Assembly (NCBI GenBank): GCA_036939355.1
Contig: JALLAP010000846.1
Span: 1-10,048 of the forward strand
From: Thalassiosira profunda
Taxonomy: Eukaryota > Bacillariophyta > Thalassiosirophyceae > Thalassiosirales > Thalassiosiraceae
Length of the DNA stretch: 10,048 nt
Direction: 5' to 3'
Each line of letters opens with the position of its first letter. Position 1 is the stretch's first letter. Below, piece by piece: positions 1-7,027 of the stretch. The notes under the pieces are model-generated. The model ran no database searches. It was not told the DNA's origin and saw nothing but the letters and a program-made list of their open reading frames with translations. The position numbers and the translations under genes were made by a program.

Positions 1-2
1 CG

Positions 3-359
3 TACCTGTGGTTGGTCGCCGAGGACTTGTCGGATGCGAGGCAGGTGTGGGGCCGAGACACGCCCACCACCGACCTGGAACTACACTTTTGCCACGTTAT
101 TGGCGGGATGGCGCTGGCGCTAGGAATCAACAATGTCGCCGCGATCCTTGTGGAGAATGCCCACTATCGCGGAATGGCTGTCTTTCTTCACACGCTCATC
201 TTTTCTGTGGACGGATTGAGCTACGTGTGGCTGGGGCGGGACATTCATCCTGCTCTGTTCGTGATTGTTCCCCTGGGCCTGGTGGGGTTGGCGGTGCACG
301 CTATGGAGCCAGGCATCTTTACAAAGGATAAAACCGCCGGAAAATCGAAGAGCGGTTAG
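3..359 (+). CDS. Multi-pass membrane protein, 3' end only (partial)
   Basis: The reading frame is open from the first complete codon at base 3 to the TAG ending at 359, so the gene enters from the left and only its last 118 codons are visible. There is no convincing start here: the first in-window candidate is TTG, not ATG. The visible part has three hydrophobic stretches, roughly HVIGGMALALGINNVAAILV, GMAVFLHTLIFSVDGLSYVW and HPALFVIVPLGLVGLAVHAM, separated by short polar loops, followed by a Lys/Ser-rich tail (KDKTAGKSKSG). This is the layout of a small polytopic membrane protein with a soluble, basic C-terminus. I do not recognise the family. It converges with the HAD phosphatase gene, with 150 bases between the two stops. 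Coding status is well supported by length and hydrophobic periodicity; function is unknown. Confidence 0.7.
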   Translation, partial: YLWLVAEDLSDARQVWGRDTPTTDLELHFCHVIGGMALALGINNVAAILVENAHYRGMAVFLHTLIFSVDGLSYVWLGRDIHPALFVIVPLGLVGLAVHAMEPGIFTKDKTAGKSKSG

Positions 360-509
360 GCTGTACCTGCGATATGTCAACTGTTTGTGTATGTCAGGGG
401 ATGATTGATGATCAAGCAACGAGCAATGAGAGTGGTGAGCAGGAGCAAAAGCTGGGTGGCAAAAGCATTAGGTATATAAAGGGGGTAGATTGAGTTGTAT
501 CAGATTCTC
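360..509. other. Convergent intergenic region with a TATA-like element
   Basis: These 150 bases separate the stop codons of two convergent genes and should hold both 3' UTRs and polyadenylation sites. No clear AATAAA is visible. The notable element is TATATAAAGGGGG at 473-485 on the + strand, a textbook TATA-box sequence in a place where no gene start is expected. It would point transcription into the 3' end of the phosphatase gene, antisense to it. It may be chance. Confidence 0.35.
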
Positions 510-1358
510 TTATTGCAATGTGGAACAAATAGCATCCACCGCCTCAACGATGGAGTCCACCGTCAGAGTCGGCCGGATCCCTTCCGTCTTTTCGCCCAAC
601 TCGTCTCCGTCGACGTACTTGCCTGTTCTAACGAGAATGGCACCCCCCAGCCCCGCATCCAGCGCCCCTTTGACGTCTCCCACGACGTCGTCGCCCACCA
701 TGACCGCATCGGATGGATCTTCCACCCCCAACGTTGCAAGAGCCGCTCGATAAAACGCCTTCGAGGGCTTGCCCACAACGTGTGCAGTCACTCCGGCCGT
801 GAGCTCCAACAGGGTCACGAATCCCCCGGGTCCCAGGGAAAGTTGATGGTCGGCATCTCTGTAGTGGGTGCCGCGATGAATTGCAATGAGGCGCGGTTTC
901 GCGTCCGATTCGTTCTGAGCGGCCTTTGACAGAATCCGATACGCCTCATTCAGTTGCGCGTAATCAAACTTGCTCGGCGCCAGCCCCACGAGCACGCAGT
1001 TGGGGTTGCTCATATCCACTCCCTGGAAATCCGATTCCAACAGCTCGTCTTCCACCAAGCAATACGGCCGCAGACCGTTTTCCACGAGGTATCGTCGGGT
1101 AGCACCGACGCTCGTCATGATCCCCTGGTCGGGCACAGCCGTCGCGTCGAACCCCATGCCGCGCAGTTGTTGCAGCAATTTCGAGGAAGACATTTTGGAC
1201 GTGTTTGTCAGGAATAGCACCTTGATGTCATGACGGAACAGCTTTCGGCACGCCTCGATGGCTCCGGGGATGGGGTCGGTGCCCACATGCAGCGTGCCCG
1301 ATATGTCAATGAGCGCCGCCTTTACCGGCCTTTTCAGAGTACCCGCTGTCATACTCAT
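510..1358 (-). CDS. HDHD2-like: HAD-superfamily (class IIA) phosphatase, HDHD2/LHPP type
   Basis: 282 residues, close to the usual 260-270 for this family. All four HAD motifs are visible: motif I is ALIDISGTLH (nucleophile D18), motif II is FLTNTSK (T51), the motif III lysine is in VVGKPSK (K197) and motif IV is MVGDDVVGDVKGA (D223, D224, D228). The cap region contains the family phrases NCVLVGLAP and RLIAIHRGTHY, and motif IV is followed by ILVRTGKY, all as in animal HDHD2. As in HDHD2, the second acidic residue of motif I is serine (DISGT rather than DxDGT). Members are cytosolic phosphatases acting on small phosphoesters or phospho-amino acids; the substrate cannot be read from sequence. 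The start is taken as the ATG at 1358; another ATG follows two codons later. The frame stays open upstream to 1706, but that stretch is out-of-frame shadow of the next gene. No introns are needed. The start lies one base after the stop of the upstream microprotein. Confidence 0.93.
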   Translation of the reverse strand: MSMTAGTLKRPVKAALIDISGTLHVGTDPIPGAIEACRKLFRHDIKVLFLTNTSKMSSSKLLQQLRGMGFDATAVPDQGIMTSVGATRRYLVENGLRPYCLVEDELLESDFQGVDMSNPNCVLVGLAPSKFDYAQLNEAYRILSKAAQNESDAKPRLIAIHRGTHYRDADHQLSLGPGGFVTLLELTAGVTAHVVGKPSKAFYRAALATLGVEDPSDAVMVGDDVVGDVKGALDAGLGGAILVRTGKYVDGDELGEKTEGIRPTLTVDSIVEAVDAICSTLQ

Positions 1359-1359
1359 C

Positions 1360-1632
1360 TCACTCCGACTTCGTCTTACTATCCTGATGCGGTTGCGATT
1401 CTTGCGTTTCGGACGAGGCAAGGAAGCGCTGCCTAGCGCGGTTGAGGAGCAGCACGCCCCCCACGCCCCCCACCGCCACCAGCCGAGATTCCAGGAAGGG
1501 GTCAACAATGAACAGCACGACGCAGACGACAAGCGTGCCCTTGGCCACGAGTTCGAATGGAAGGTAGGATAGAGTCGCCAGGAGGGACGCGAGTACGAGG
1601 TTGGCGCCCGAGGCTGCCGTCCGAGGGGCCAT
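1360..1632 (-). CDS. 90-residue membrane microprotein, unknown family
   Basis: An ORF from ATG at 1632 to TGA at 1362-1360 encodes 90 residues. Residues about 11-28 (NLVLASLLATLSYLPFEL), 33-45 (TLVVCVVLFIVDP) and 51-63 (LVAVGGVGGVLLL) are hydrophobic, and the last 25 residues are polar and Gln/Ser/Lys-rich. This suggests a two- or three-span membrane protein with a cytosolic tail. I do not recognise a family. The same frame is open to 2355 in the 5' direction, but there it runs opposite the TraB-like gene and looks like shadow, so I start at the ATG at 1632. The stop is separated by a single base from the ATG of the phosphatase, so the two ORFs either share one mRNA or the phosphatase promoter lies inside this ORF. 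An alternative reading is a long uORF of the phosphatase. The hydrophobic composition argues for a real protein, but without homologues this is not certain. Confidence 0.6.
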   Translation of the reverse strand: MAPRTAASGANLVLASLLATLSYLPFELVAKGTLVVCVVLFIVDPFLESRLVAVGGVGGVLLLNRARQRFLASSETQESQPHQDSKTKSE

Positions 1633-1833
1633 CGAGGGATTGTGTGGCTGTAGGGGGGAGAGATTTTTCTGCTCCACCCTCCAACCCGGATTTTTACTGA
1701 TTCCAAAGTGGAAGTCTACAGAGGAATTCGACGGTCCGCTCGCGGCGCGGTCCGCGGTCGGGTCAAATGCGAGGACGCGGAGTCGAAGTCGACGGCTCCC
1801 CGCCCAGCCCATTTCATTTTTGCAGGCGCAACC
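1633..1833. promoter_or_regulatory. Divergent promoter region, microprotein/phosphatase versus TraB-like gene
   Basis: 201 bases lie between two divergently oriented start codons, so both promoters and both 5' UTRs must fit here. I see no clear TATA box. Just before the TraB-like ATG there is a pyrimidine-rich tract ending in TTTTTGCAGGCGCAACC, which could be an initiator-type element or a 3' splice site ending a 5'-UTR intron. The sequence cannot decide between them. Confidence 0.5.
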
Positions 1834-3364
1834 ATGGTCGCGACGCTCTCCCTCGGCAGCGGCGCCCTCTACCTCCTCGCCGCCTCCGCGGCCGCCGGTC
1901 GACCGGGCCCCCCGCTGCGCCACTTGCAGCTGCCCGCGGCGTCGGTGCACGTGCACCGTCAAAAAGTGGCGCGGGCCCTGCGCGAGGCTGTTCCTCGGCG
2001 CACCACGAACAATAATGTGGACGCTGGACGTCCAAGGCGGGGCCAGGCGGTGGATGACACTGCCTTCGGCACCGAGGAGTGCCCCGGCACGCCCATGCTG
2101 TGGAAGATTGTGGAGACTTCGAGCAACAAGCACGTGGGGTTTGGGTTGGGCACGATGCACCTGCCGGTGGACGTCGTCACCACGGACGGGGCGTACGCCT
2201 CCATCTTGGCGGCCATTGAAGGTGAGAGTCGCGTTGTGCTGGTTGCCAATCGCCGTGCTTCTCATCTTTTTCAAATGCTCACGTGATATGCACATTTTAT
2301 TGCAACTTGTGTGCTCCCTTCCCGAAGACTCGTGCGACGTCTTCGGAGAGCTCAACTTTCACGACGCCGGCGTCACATCGGAGGTGGAAGCCTGCGCCGC
2401 AAGCCTGACGACCGCCGACCCCGCCACAATCGACGACCTCCCAGACCCGGAGCTGCAGGAGGCCGTCCGGTCGAAGATGGCGGAGGTCGGCGCGATGCTC
2501 TCGCCGGACGATCCGGAAATAGCCCAGTTTTTCGCCGACAGGCTGTTGACGCTGCCGCTGGCGGACGTGCAGAACGTCATCCTCTTATTGAACACACCGG
2601 AGTACACCGAGGCGTATTTGGACACCTTGATTTCCGGGAGCGACGGGCTTGACTTTCTGGATGCGCACTTGTTGTCGCTGGGCCGGCCGGCCGATGGTTT
2701 GGAGGAGGTGTCGACGCAGTGCGATATCCTGAAACAGTTAGCCGGGCCGTCGGCCGCTGAGCTCGAGGCGGACATCGACTTCTATCGCCAGACTATCCTC
2801 GCATCCCTCGACGCTTCATTGTCGCGCGAGATCGAACTGTACAAATGTGGCAACATCGACGCTTTTGTTGATGGTATCACGGCAGGCGTGCCGACCGACG
2901 AATTCATAAACGACCTGCTGCTGGCGGACAGGAACGAGCAGATGGCCGAGGAAATCGACTCCGTTCTCAAATCCAACCCCGACGAAAGGATTATGTTTAC
3001 AGTTGGGGCCGCGCACTGGAACATTGGCACCAGCAGTCTCGAAAACCTGCTAAAGCCGTACGGATACACGCTGGAGCACGTGCCCGAGTGGCATTCGGAG
3101 AGGGCGGAGAATCATTCCAACATGCACTGCAACGTCATGCCGAATGTTGAGACGGGCTTTTTCGATCCGATTCCGGAGGGTGTGACGTTAGCGCCCACGG
3201 TGACGCCGCCGGAATTCCCGAATTTGACGAGCAGCCCGACACTGACGCCCCCTACGGGGTCTCCGACGAGCTTCAAGCCAACCCCTGAGCCATCTGGGGG
3301 CGTTGCGGTGAGGGCATCGGCAATGGTGGTTGTTGCAGGCAGCCTGGCGTATCTGTGGAGCTAA
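1834..3364 (+). CDS. TraB/GumN/TIKI-family protein, secreted and probably GPI-anchored (two exons)
   Basis: Join 1834-2221 and 2328-3364, giving 474 residues. ATG at 1834 sits in an ACCATGG context. Residues 1-21 form a signal peptide (MVATLSLGSGALYLLAASAA). The TraB/GumN domain begins near residue 88 (MLWKIVETSSNKHVGFGLGTMH). It has the first GxxH motif GTMH (H109), a conserved-type acidic phrase VFGELNF (E137), an LLLADRNEQMAEEI segment (R331, N332) and the second GxxH motif VGAAHW (H359). In the animal TIKI proteins these GxxH motifs and the acidic residue form a metalloprotease centre. A Thr/Pro/Ser-rich stalk (about residues 418-452) and a short hydrophobic end (VVVAGSLAYLWS, no basic tail) look like a GPI-anchor signal. 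The protein should thus sit outside the plasma membrane or in the secretory lumen. Splicing joins G to AC, restoring D130 in AIEDSCDVFGEL, which matches the family. Substrate is unknown; some bacterial relatives are not proteases. Confidence 0.88.
2222..2327 (+). other. Spliceosomal intron (106 nt) in the TraB-like gene
   Basis: Donor GAAG|GTGAGAGT and acceptor CCTTCCCGAAG|ACTC. The first exon ends on the first base of a codon and the second frame supplies the other two, so the phase matches. Without splicing, the first frame stops at 2286 and the domain is cut between its two halves. Joining yields the expected continuous TraB motif across the junction. Confidence 0.88.
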
Positions 3365-3423
3365 AGCTTGGCAAGCTTCGATAGCGATCAGAGAGGTCAT
3401 CTGCATTCATTCGCTTATCCTTC
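3365..3423. other. Convergent 59-nt intergenic gap
   Basis: Only 59 bases separate the stop of the TraB-like gene from the stop of the opposing methyltransferase gene. Both 3' UTRs must fit here or run into the neighbouring coding sequence. No canonical polyadenylation hexamer or terminator hairpin stands out. It contains the short inverted repeat AAGCTTGGCAAGCTT at 3365-3379. Confidence 0.5.
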
Positions 3424-4773
3424 TCAGCCCTCTGTACGCTGTCTCTTTGATGGTCGCTTCTCGTCTACTTTGCTCCATTTGCCAATGTATATCTGGCACT
3501 GTGCCTCTTCAAACGACGCATATTCTTCATCATTCATTGATTCGACTCCCCGCTCCATCATCTCCGCCAGCGATTTGCCAGATGTCTTCGTCTCATGAAA
3601 GAACCGATTGGAAGCGTCGCATTCAGGGTTGCCGTACTCCTTCCAACCCAACGTGCACTGACTTCGTTTCCCGAAATATTCGTCGTCCCGGAATTCCTTC
3701 CACAGCTGAAAGTGCAACCCTTCCTTCTCCGCCTTTCGGAAGAAATCCCGCTCAAGGACGGGCTTCCGCCAACGCACTGCGAGCAAGAGGATACCGTTGG
3801 GGTGCAAACACTGTTTGATGGTGGAAACAAGAGGGTCATACGACGTTTGTGTGTCGTACAGAAGATCGGATCCCAGAATGAGGTGGAACCTTTCCACTGA
3901 TCCCGATTGCGGCGACAGAGAGCTTCCCCACAGCAGCGATTCGGCGCCAACGGTGATGCGCCCATCTGGCCGGTTTCGCTCTGTATTCTTCTGAAGCAAA
4001 TCCAGGGCATCCTTCCCTTGATCAGTCATCAAAACGCTCGCACTGAAATCTTTGTCGCTGCACGAAGCCAGGGCGTGGGCCAGCGCCAGTCCGCAGACGC
4101 CCAATCCCGCCCCGAGTTCCAGGCAACAGAGGGTTGGCTTCTTATCTTCGGCACTGCCGTGTGTAGTATGTTCCTGAATCAGTCTGCTCAAGAACTGAAC
4201 ACCGATAGACGATGTCAGAGCCTGGGCGAGCAGCGTCCCCGATGCCCACACCATGCCGTGCGTTCCGTCCCCTTCGGCGCGCTTGCCCTCGGCAGATGCG
4301 GTGGATTCGAGGAGTTGCAAAGTAGCTGGTTCACCCCCTTTGCCTCCGACGTTTTCTTGGATCAAGCTGTCGCCCAGTTCCACCGTGGTGACCCCGTCAG
4401 CGCTGCAAGCGGCATGCACCTTGTGGCTCGAGCTTGGCTGCGGATCTCCGTCCTGCAGGCCGCCCAGCTCCGAGAGCAAACCTCCTGTCTTTGTGCCACC
4501 ACCAGGATTAGGCCCAGCGCCATCGATGCCATCCAGCTCATCCAGCAAACTAGACGACGGCCTCGACACTCCCTCCTCTTCCTCGTCGCCATCACCCCCA
4601 TCAGCAGCATCGCCCACCTGGATGCGGAGCACATCTCCCGCGACGGAGCCAGTCGGAATCAGCACCTCCAGACAGGCGCCACCGTACTCGAATGTTAGGG
4701 AATCGACGCCCGCCTCGGCCCCGGGCGGGACAGTCAGGTTGACGAAGGTGTCACCGGCGGGTTCGTCGGCCAT
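3424..4773 (-). CDS. METTL21-like (Methyltransf_16) protein methyltransferase with N-terminal VPPG module
   Basis: Single-exon ORF of 449 residues starting at ATG 4773. The C-terminal half is a seven-beta-strand SAM-dependent methyltransferase of the METTL21/FAM86 group. It has the pre-motif GMVWASGTLLAQAL (W176), SAM-binding motif I LELGAGLGVCGL (218-229), an acidic end-of-strand-2 TDQ (D251) and post-motif DLLYD (303-307), where DxxY is the family signature. Members methylate lysines on chaperones, elongation factors and other proteins; the substrate here is unknown. Residues 10-54 hold two short related repeats (VNLTVPPGAEAG and LEVLIPTGSVAGDVLRIQV), like the V-x-VPxG-xxxG-D modules common in microalgal proteins. 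An acidic, Gly/Ser-rich linker (about 55-165) separates the parts. The C-terminus KRPSKRQRTEG looks like a nuclear localisation signal, so nuclear or cytosolic action is likely. At 449 residues it is about twice the length of a minimal METTL21 protein. Confidence 0.85.
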   Translation of the reverse strand: MADEPAGDTFVNLTVPPGAEAGVDSLTFEYGGACLEVLIPTGSVAGDVLRIQVGDAADGGDGDEEEEGVSRPSSSLLDELDGIDGAGPNPGGGTKTGGLLSELGGLQDGDPQPSSSHKVHAACSADGVTTVELGDSLIQENVGGKGGEPATLQLLESTASAEGKRAEGDGTHGMVWASGTLLAQALTSSIGVQFLSRLIQEHTTHGSAEDKKPTLCCLELGAGLGVCGLALAHALASCSDKDFSASVLMTDQGKDALDLLQKNTERNRPDGRITVGAESLLWGSSLSPQSGSVERFHLILGSDLLYDTQTSYDPLVSTIKQCLHPNGILLLAVRWRKPVLERDFFRKAEKEGLHFQLWKEFRDDEYFGKRSQCTLGWKEYGNPECDASNRFFHETKTSGKSLAEMMERGVESMNDEEYASFEEAQCQIYIGKWSKVDEKRPSKRQRTEG

Positions 4774-4928
4774 GTTGTGGTCTGAGTTTGTGGTGAGCTC
4801 GCTTGCGATTGTGTGGATCCGGACAGGTGCGATAAGTGAAATCTTTGCGACATAAAGAGATCTTTTTTGCTTTCGCTTTCACTTTCACGCCCGCACCAAC
4901 ACCAAACCACTTGCTCGCTGCTGCGCCG
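4774..4928. promoter_or_regulatory. Divergent promoter region, methyltransferase versus DUF5672-like gene
   Basis: These 155 bases must hold both promoters. On the + strand a pyrimidine-rich block contains three tandem copies of the hexamer CTTTC(G/A) at 4870-4887, preceded by a TTTTTT run. A weak ACATAAAGAG at about 4850 could serve as a TATA-like element for the rightward gene. A GTG in frame at 4836 is not a credible eukaryotic start. Confidence 0.5.
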
Positions 4929-6110
4929 ATGGCGGTCTCCGCCGCCTTGTCGCCTAAAGTACTGGTGGGCATCATTCTCGTCCAGTGGGTGTGCATATCG
5001 TATATTCTTGTGCACCAACTTGCGCACGATGCGATCATCGGCGCGCACGGTCCGAAAGCTGTCGTAATGCCGCGGCATGACAACTCGGCAGAGGCGAGCG
5101 GCGCAGCGTCGAAAGATAGGCCGCCAAAGTTCAAGGGCGTGGCAGCCACGCTGATGCTGAACAACCCCAAGTGGTTTCAGCGGCGGTAAGTGCATATTGC
5201 ATTTATGTCGTTTTATGCATGCATCCACGACATTCATTTGCAAATGCAACACAGGTACACCATGATGATCCAGAACGTGTTGTTGAACATTCCGCCAAAG
5301 TGGGGAGTGCAGATATTTTACACAGGGAATGGGCAAAGCCAATTCGGGCTCGATATATCTCCGGGGCTCACGCGCCTTATGGAAGCCTATCCCGATCGCA
5401 TCGTTCTCACGACCATACCGCCGGACGTCGTGAAGGCGAACAAAAAGCCGAAGCAAATGTGGGCGGCGGAGTGGGTTTGGGAGAACATGCACCTCTCTTC
5501 TGCTGAAGACAATCAGAACCAGAACGTGCTGATGTTTTCGGGCAATGGTGCCGTCTGCTCCAACTCGAAAACGACAATAAGCGATATCGTCGAGCTTGGT
5601 CTCGATTACGTGGGTATGCCGTCGGATCGCAACACAGGCCTCGGCGGGGACGGCAGCACACATGGCCTCGTCAACCGAAGAGTGATGCTGGACGCTATAA
5701 AGACAGGAAAAGGTCACGATGGAGAAGAACGACACGATATATTCTTGTTGAGAAAATTGATGGAGATGAACAGAGATAAAGATGGAGAACCGAGGTACAA
5801 AATCGCCACGAAAGAGCAAACGAAAGCGTTCGGCGGGATCAGCCTTGCTCTGACCAAAATGACGGCCGACGAATGGAGCGACGAAAAGCTGAAGAAGGAG
5901 GCGGAGGAGGCAGGGCCTCCGTTGATCGTGTCCGGCACAATTCCGCAACTGGGAAATGCGGCGCGAGAATTGATGCTAGACCTTTGCCCCGAGCTGAAGG
6001 TGATCTTTCCCAGCTTGCACAATCCGAACTGCTTCGGAGCCAGCCCACAAGGAGCGAAATGCGCCGAATCCATATGCGCATTGAAAAAGGATCGAAAGGG
6101 CGGGTGCTGA
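4929..6110 (+). CDS. DUF5672-like type II membrane protein, putative glycosyltransferase relative (two exons)
   Basis: Join 4929-5185 and 5255-6110, giving 370 residues. Residues 11-29 (VLVGIILVQWVCISYILVH) form one N-terminal membrane anchor, so a Golgi or ER type II topology is likely. The lumenal part begins with NPKWFQRRYTMMIQNVLLNI and IPPKWGVQIFYTGNGQS, the opening pattern of DUF5672 proteins (aligned partner, loss of N-terminus, then PPxWxIQIF). The other family landmarks follow in order: VLMFSGNGAVCS (177-188), LDYVGMPSDR (202-211), the Gly-rich GGDGSTHGLVNRRVMLDA (216-233) and HDIFLLRKL (246-254). The C-terminal third has four cysteines in a pattern suited to disulphides (C330, C345, C355, C360). 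DUF5672 proteins are usually regarded as glycosyltransferase-like; no activity can be shown here. ATG at 4929 is chosen because the only upstream in-frame candidate is GTG. The family call rests on recalled motifs. Confidence 0.78.
5186..5254 (+). other. Spliceosomal intron (69 nt) in the DUF5672-like gene
   Basis: Donor GGCG|GTAAGTGC matches the consensus and acceptor GCAACACAG|GTAC is clear. Exon 1 ends on the second base of a codon; the first base of exon 2 restores CGG (R86), giving WFQRRYTMM. Unspliced, the frame stops at 5189. The intron is AT-rich and contains the perfect palindrome CATTTGCAAATG at 5234-5245. Confidence 0.93.
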
Positions 6111-6154
6111 TTTGCAACATCTATGGTAGTGAGGTGCAGCGGTTGCTTTTATTG

Positions 6155-6757
6155 CTAACCATTCGATCGAGACTCTTTGAAAGCTGCAATTCGTCTCGCC
6201 TGCTCTCCAATCTTGAGTTTGTCGAGTTTGAACGCTTTGCAGGACATGCCATCAAATGCAACATTGTTGCCCTCCTCTGCATCATCATTTTTCTTGATGA
6301 TCAATTCCGACTCCGCAAAGTAATGAATGAAACTATCGTTTGCAAATAGATCGTTGCCCTCTACGGCGAACTTCACGTGCACCGACAGGCCCTCGTCGAC
6401 CCATTCGGCGCAGCAACACGTGGGATCGACCTCGCACTTCTCCCACGTTTCTATCACTGTTCCCGACAAGCCTTTGAGGTTCTTGCCCGCCTTCATGACG
6501 TCGTCGACGACAGTCACGGCGTCGCCCACATTGAAGCGGGTCGCACTCGAGTGATCTCCCATGGACAGGCGGGTGGCATCTGCTTCTCTCGGTATCATCC
6601 TAGGCAGAGGCAGACTTGCATGATGATGTTTGATGAGTGCTTTATCTCTCGAGCCTAGACGCTGCGAGAGAAAGCAACTGCAGAAGTGGCGCGGCGGAAG
6701 TATCAAACATGCAACCAAGACGAGCAGGGATGCAGACATCGGTGTCAGCGGTGCCAT
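6155..6757 (-). CDS. SH3-like barrel protein resembling the FTR variable chain, probably plastid or secreted
   Basis: 200 residues from ATG at 6757. Residues 7-24 (MSASLLVLVACLILPPRH) form a signal-peptide-like segment, followed by a basic, Ser/His-containing stretch up to residue 70 that could be a transit peptide; no clear AFAP junction is visible. Residues 75-154 resemble the SH3-like barrel of the ferredoxin-thioredoxin reductase variable chain: FNVGDAVTVV, then GLSGTVIETW, then LSVHVKF and FIHYFAESEL. Between strands lies an unusual cysteine cluster, CEVDPTCCCAE (C108, C114-C116). A second conserved-looking piece, AFDGMSCKAFKLDKLKIGEQ (167-186), closes the protein. NdhS-type SH3 proteins are an alternative relative. 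The frame extends upstream to a GTG at 6871, but that part is not credible. It converges with the DUF5672-like gene (44 bases between stops) and diverges from another plastid-targeted gene. Exact function is not established. Confidence 0.7.
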   Translation of the reverse strand: MAPLTPMSASLLVLVACLILPPRHFCSCFLSQRLGSRDKALIKHHHASLPLPRMIPREADATRLSMGDHSSATRFNVGDAVTVVDDVMKAGKNLKGLSGTVIETWEKCEVDPTCCCAEWVDEGLSVHVKFAVEGNDLFANDSFIHYFAESELIIKKNDDAEEGNNVAFDGMSCKAFKLDKLKIGEQARRIAAFKESRSNG

Positions 6758-7027
6758 GTCCAGATCTGCCCGACTGCACCCTGCTCGCCGAGTGGAAGGA
6801 CGCCAGCCGAGTGGGCGGGTGGAGTGTGTGCGGGGGGAGCGGGAGCGGAGGCGAGGAACATCAAGTGACACTTATGATACGCAACAGTTTGGATTGCAAT
6901 CATCTGGAGGTATCCATGAAATAATTGTGGCTCTAATGATACCGATGCAGTAAGGTGGCGAGTACGTGGTCGGTGGTCGGTTCACCTTCACCTTCCACAC
7001 CGTCTTTGCAAAGAACATCTCATAACC
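6758..7027. promoter_or_regulatory. Divergent promoter region shared by two putative plastid-protein genes
   Basis: 270 bases lie between the two divergent ATGs. Close to the rightward gene there is a direct repeat GGTCGGT-GGTCGGT (6968-6981) followed by TTCACC-TTCACC-TTCCAC (6981-6998), about 30-60 bases before the ATG. The middle is AT-richer (about 6870-6950) and could hold the two core promoters. I see no convincing TATA box or ORF. Confidence 0.45.

Noticed and set aside
495..929. 144-codon + strand ORF opposite the phosphatase gene
   Set aside because: It is the antisense shadow of a well-supported gene, and its product has no sensible composition.
1359..1706. 5' extension of the HAD phosphatase frame upstream of 1358
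   Set aside because: The extra residues are Trp/Arg/Ser-rich with no homology-like pattern and lie out of frame over the microprotein, whose own frame gives clean hydrophobic helices. HDHD2 proteins begin shortly before the ALIDISGT motif.
6758..6871. 38-residue N-terminal extension of the SH3-like protein
   Set aside because: It would start at GTG and place an Arg-rich stretch ahead of a good signal peptide; the ATG at 6757 is the simpler start.
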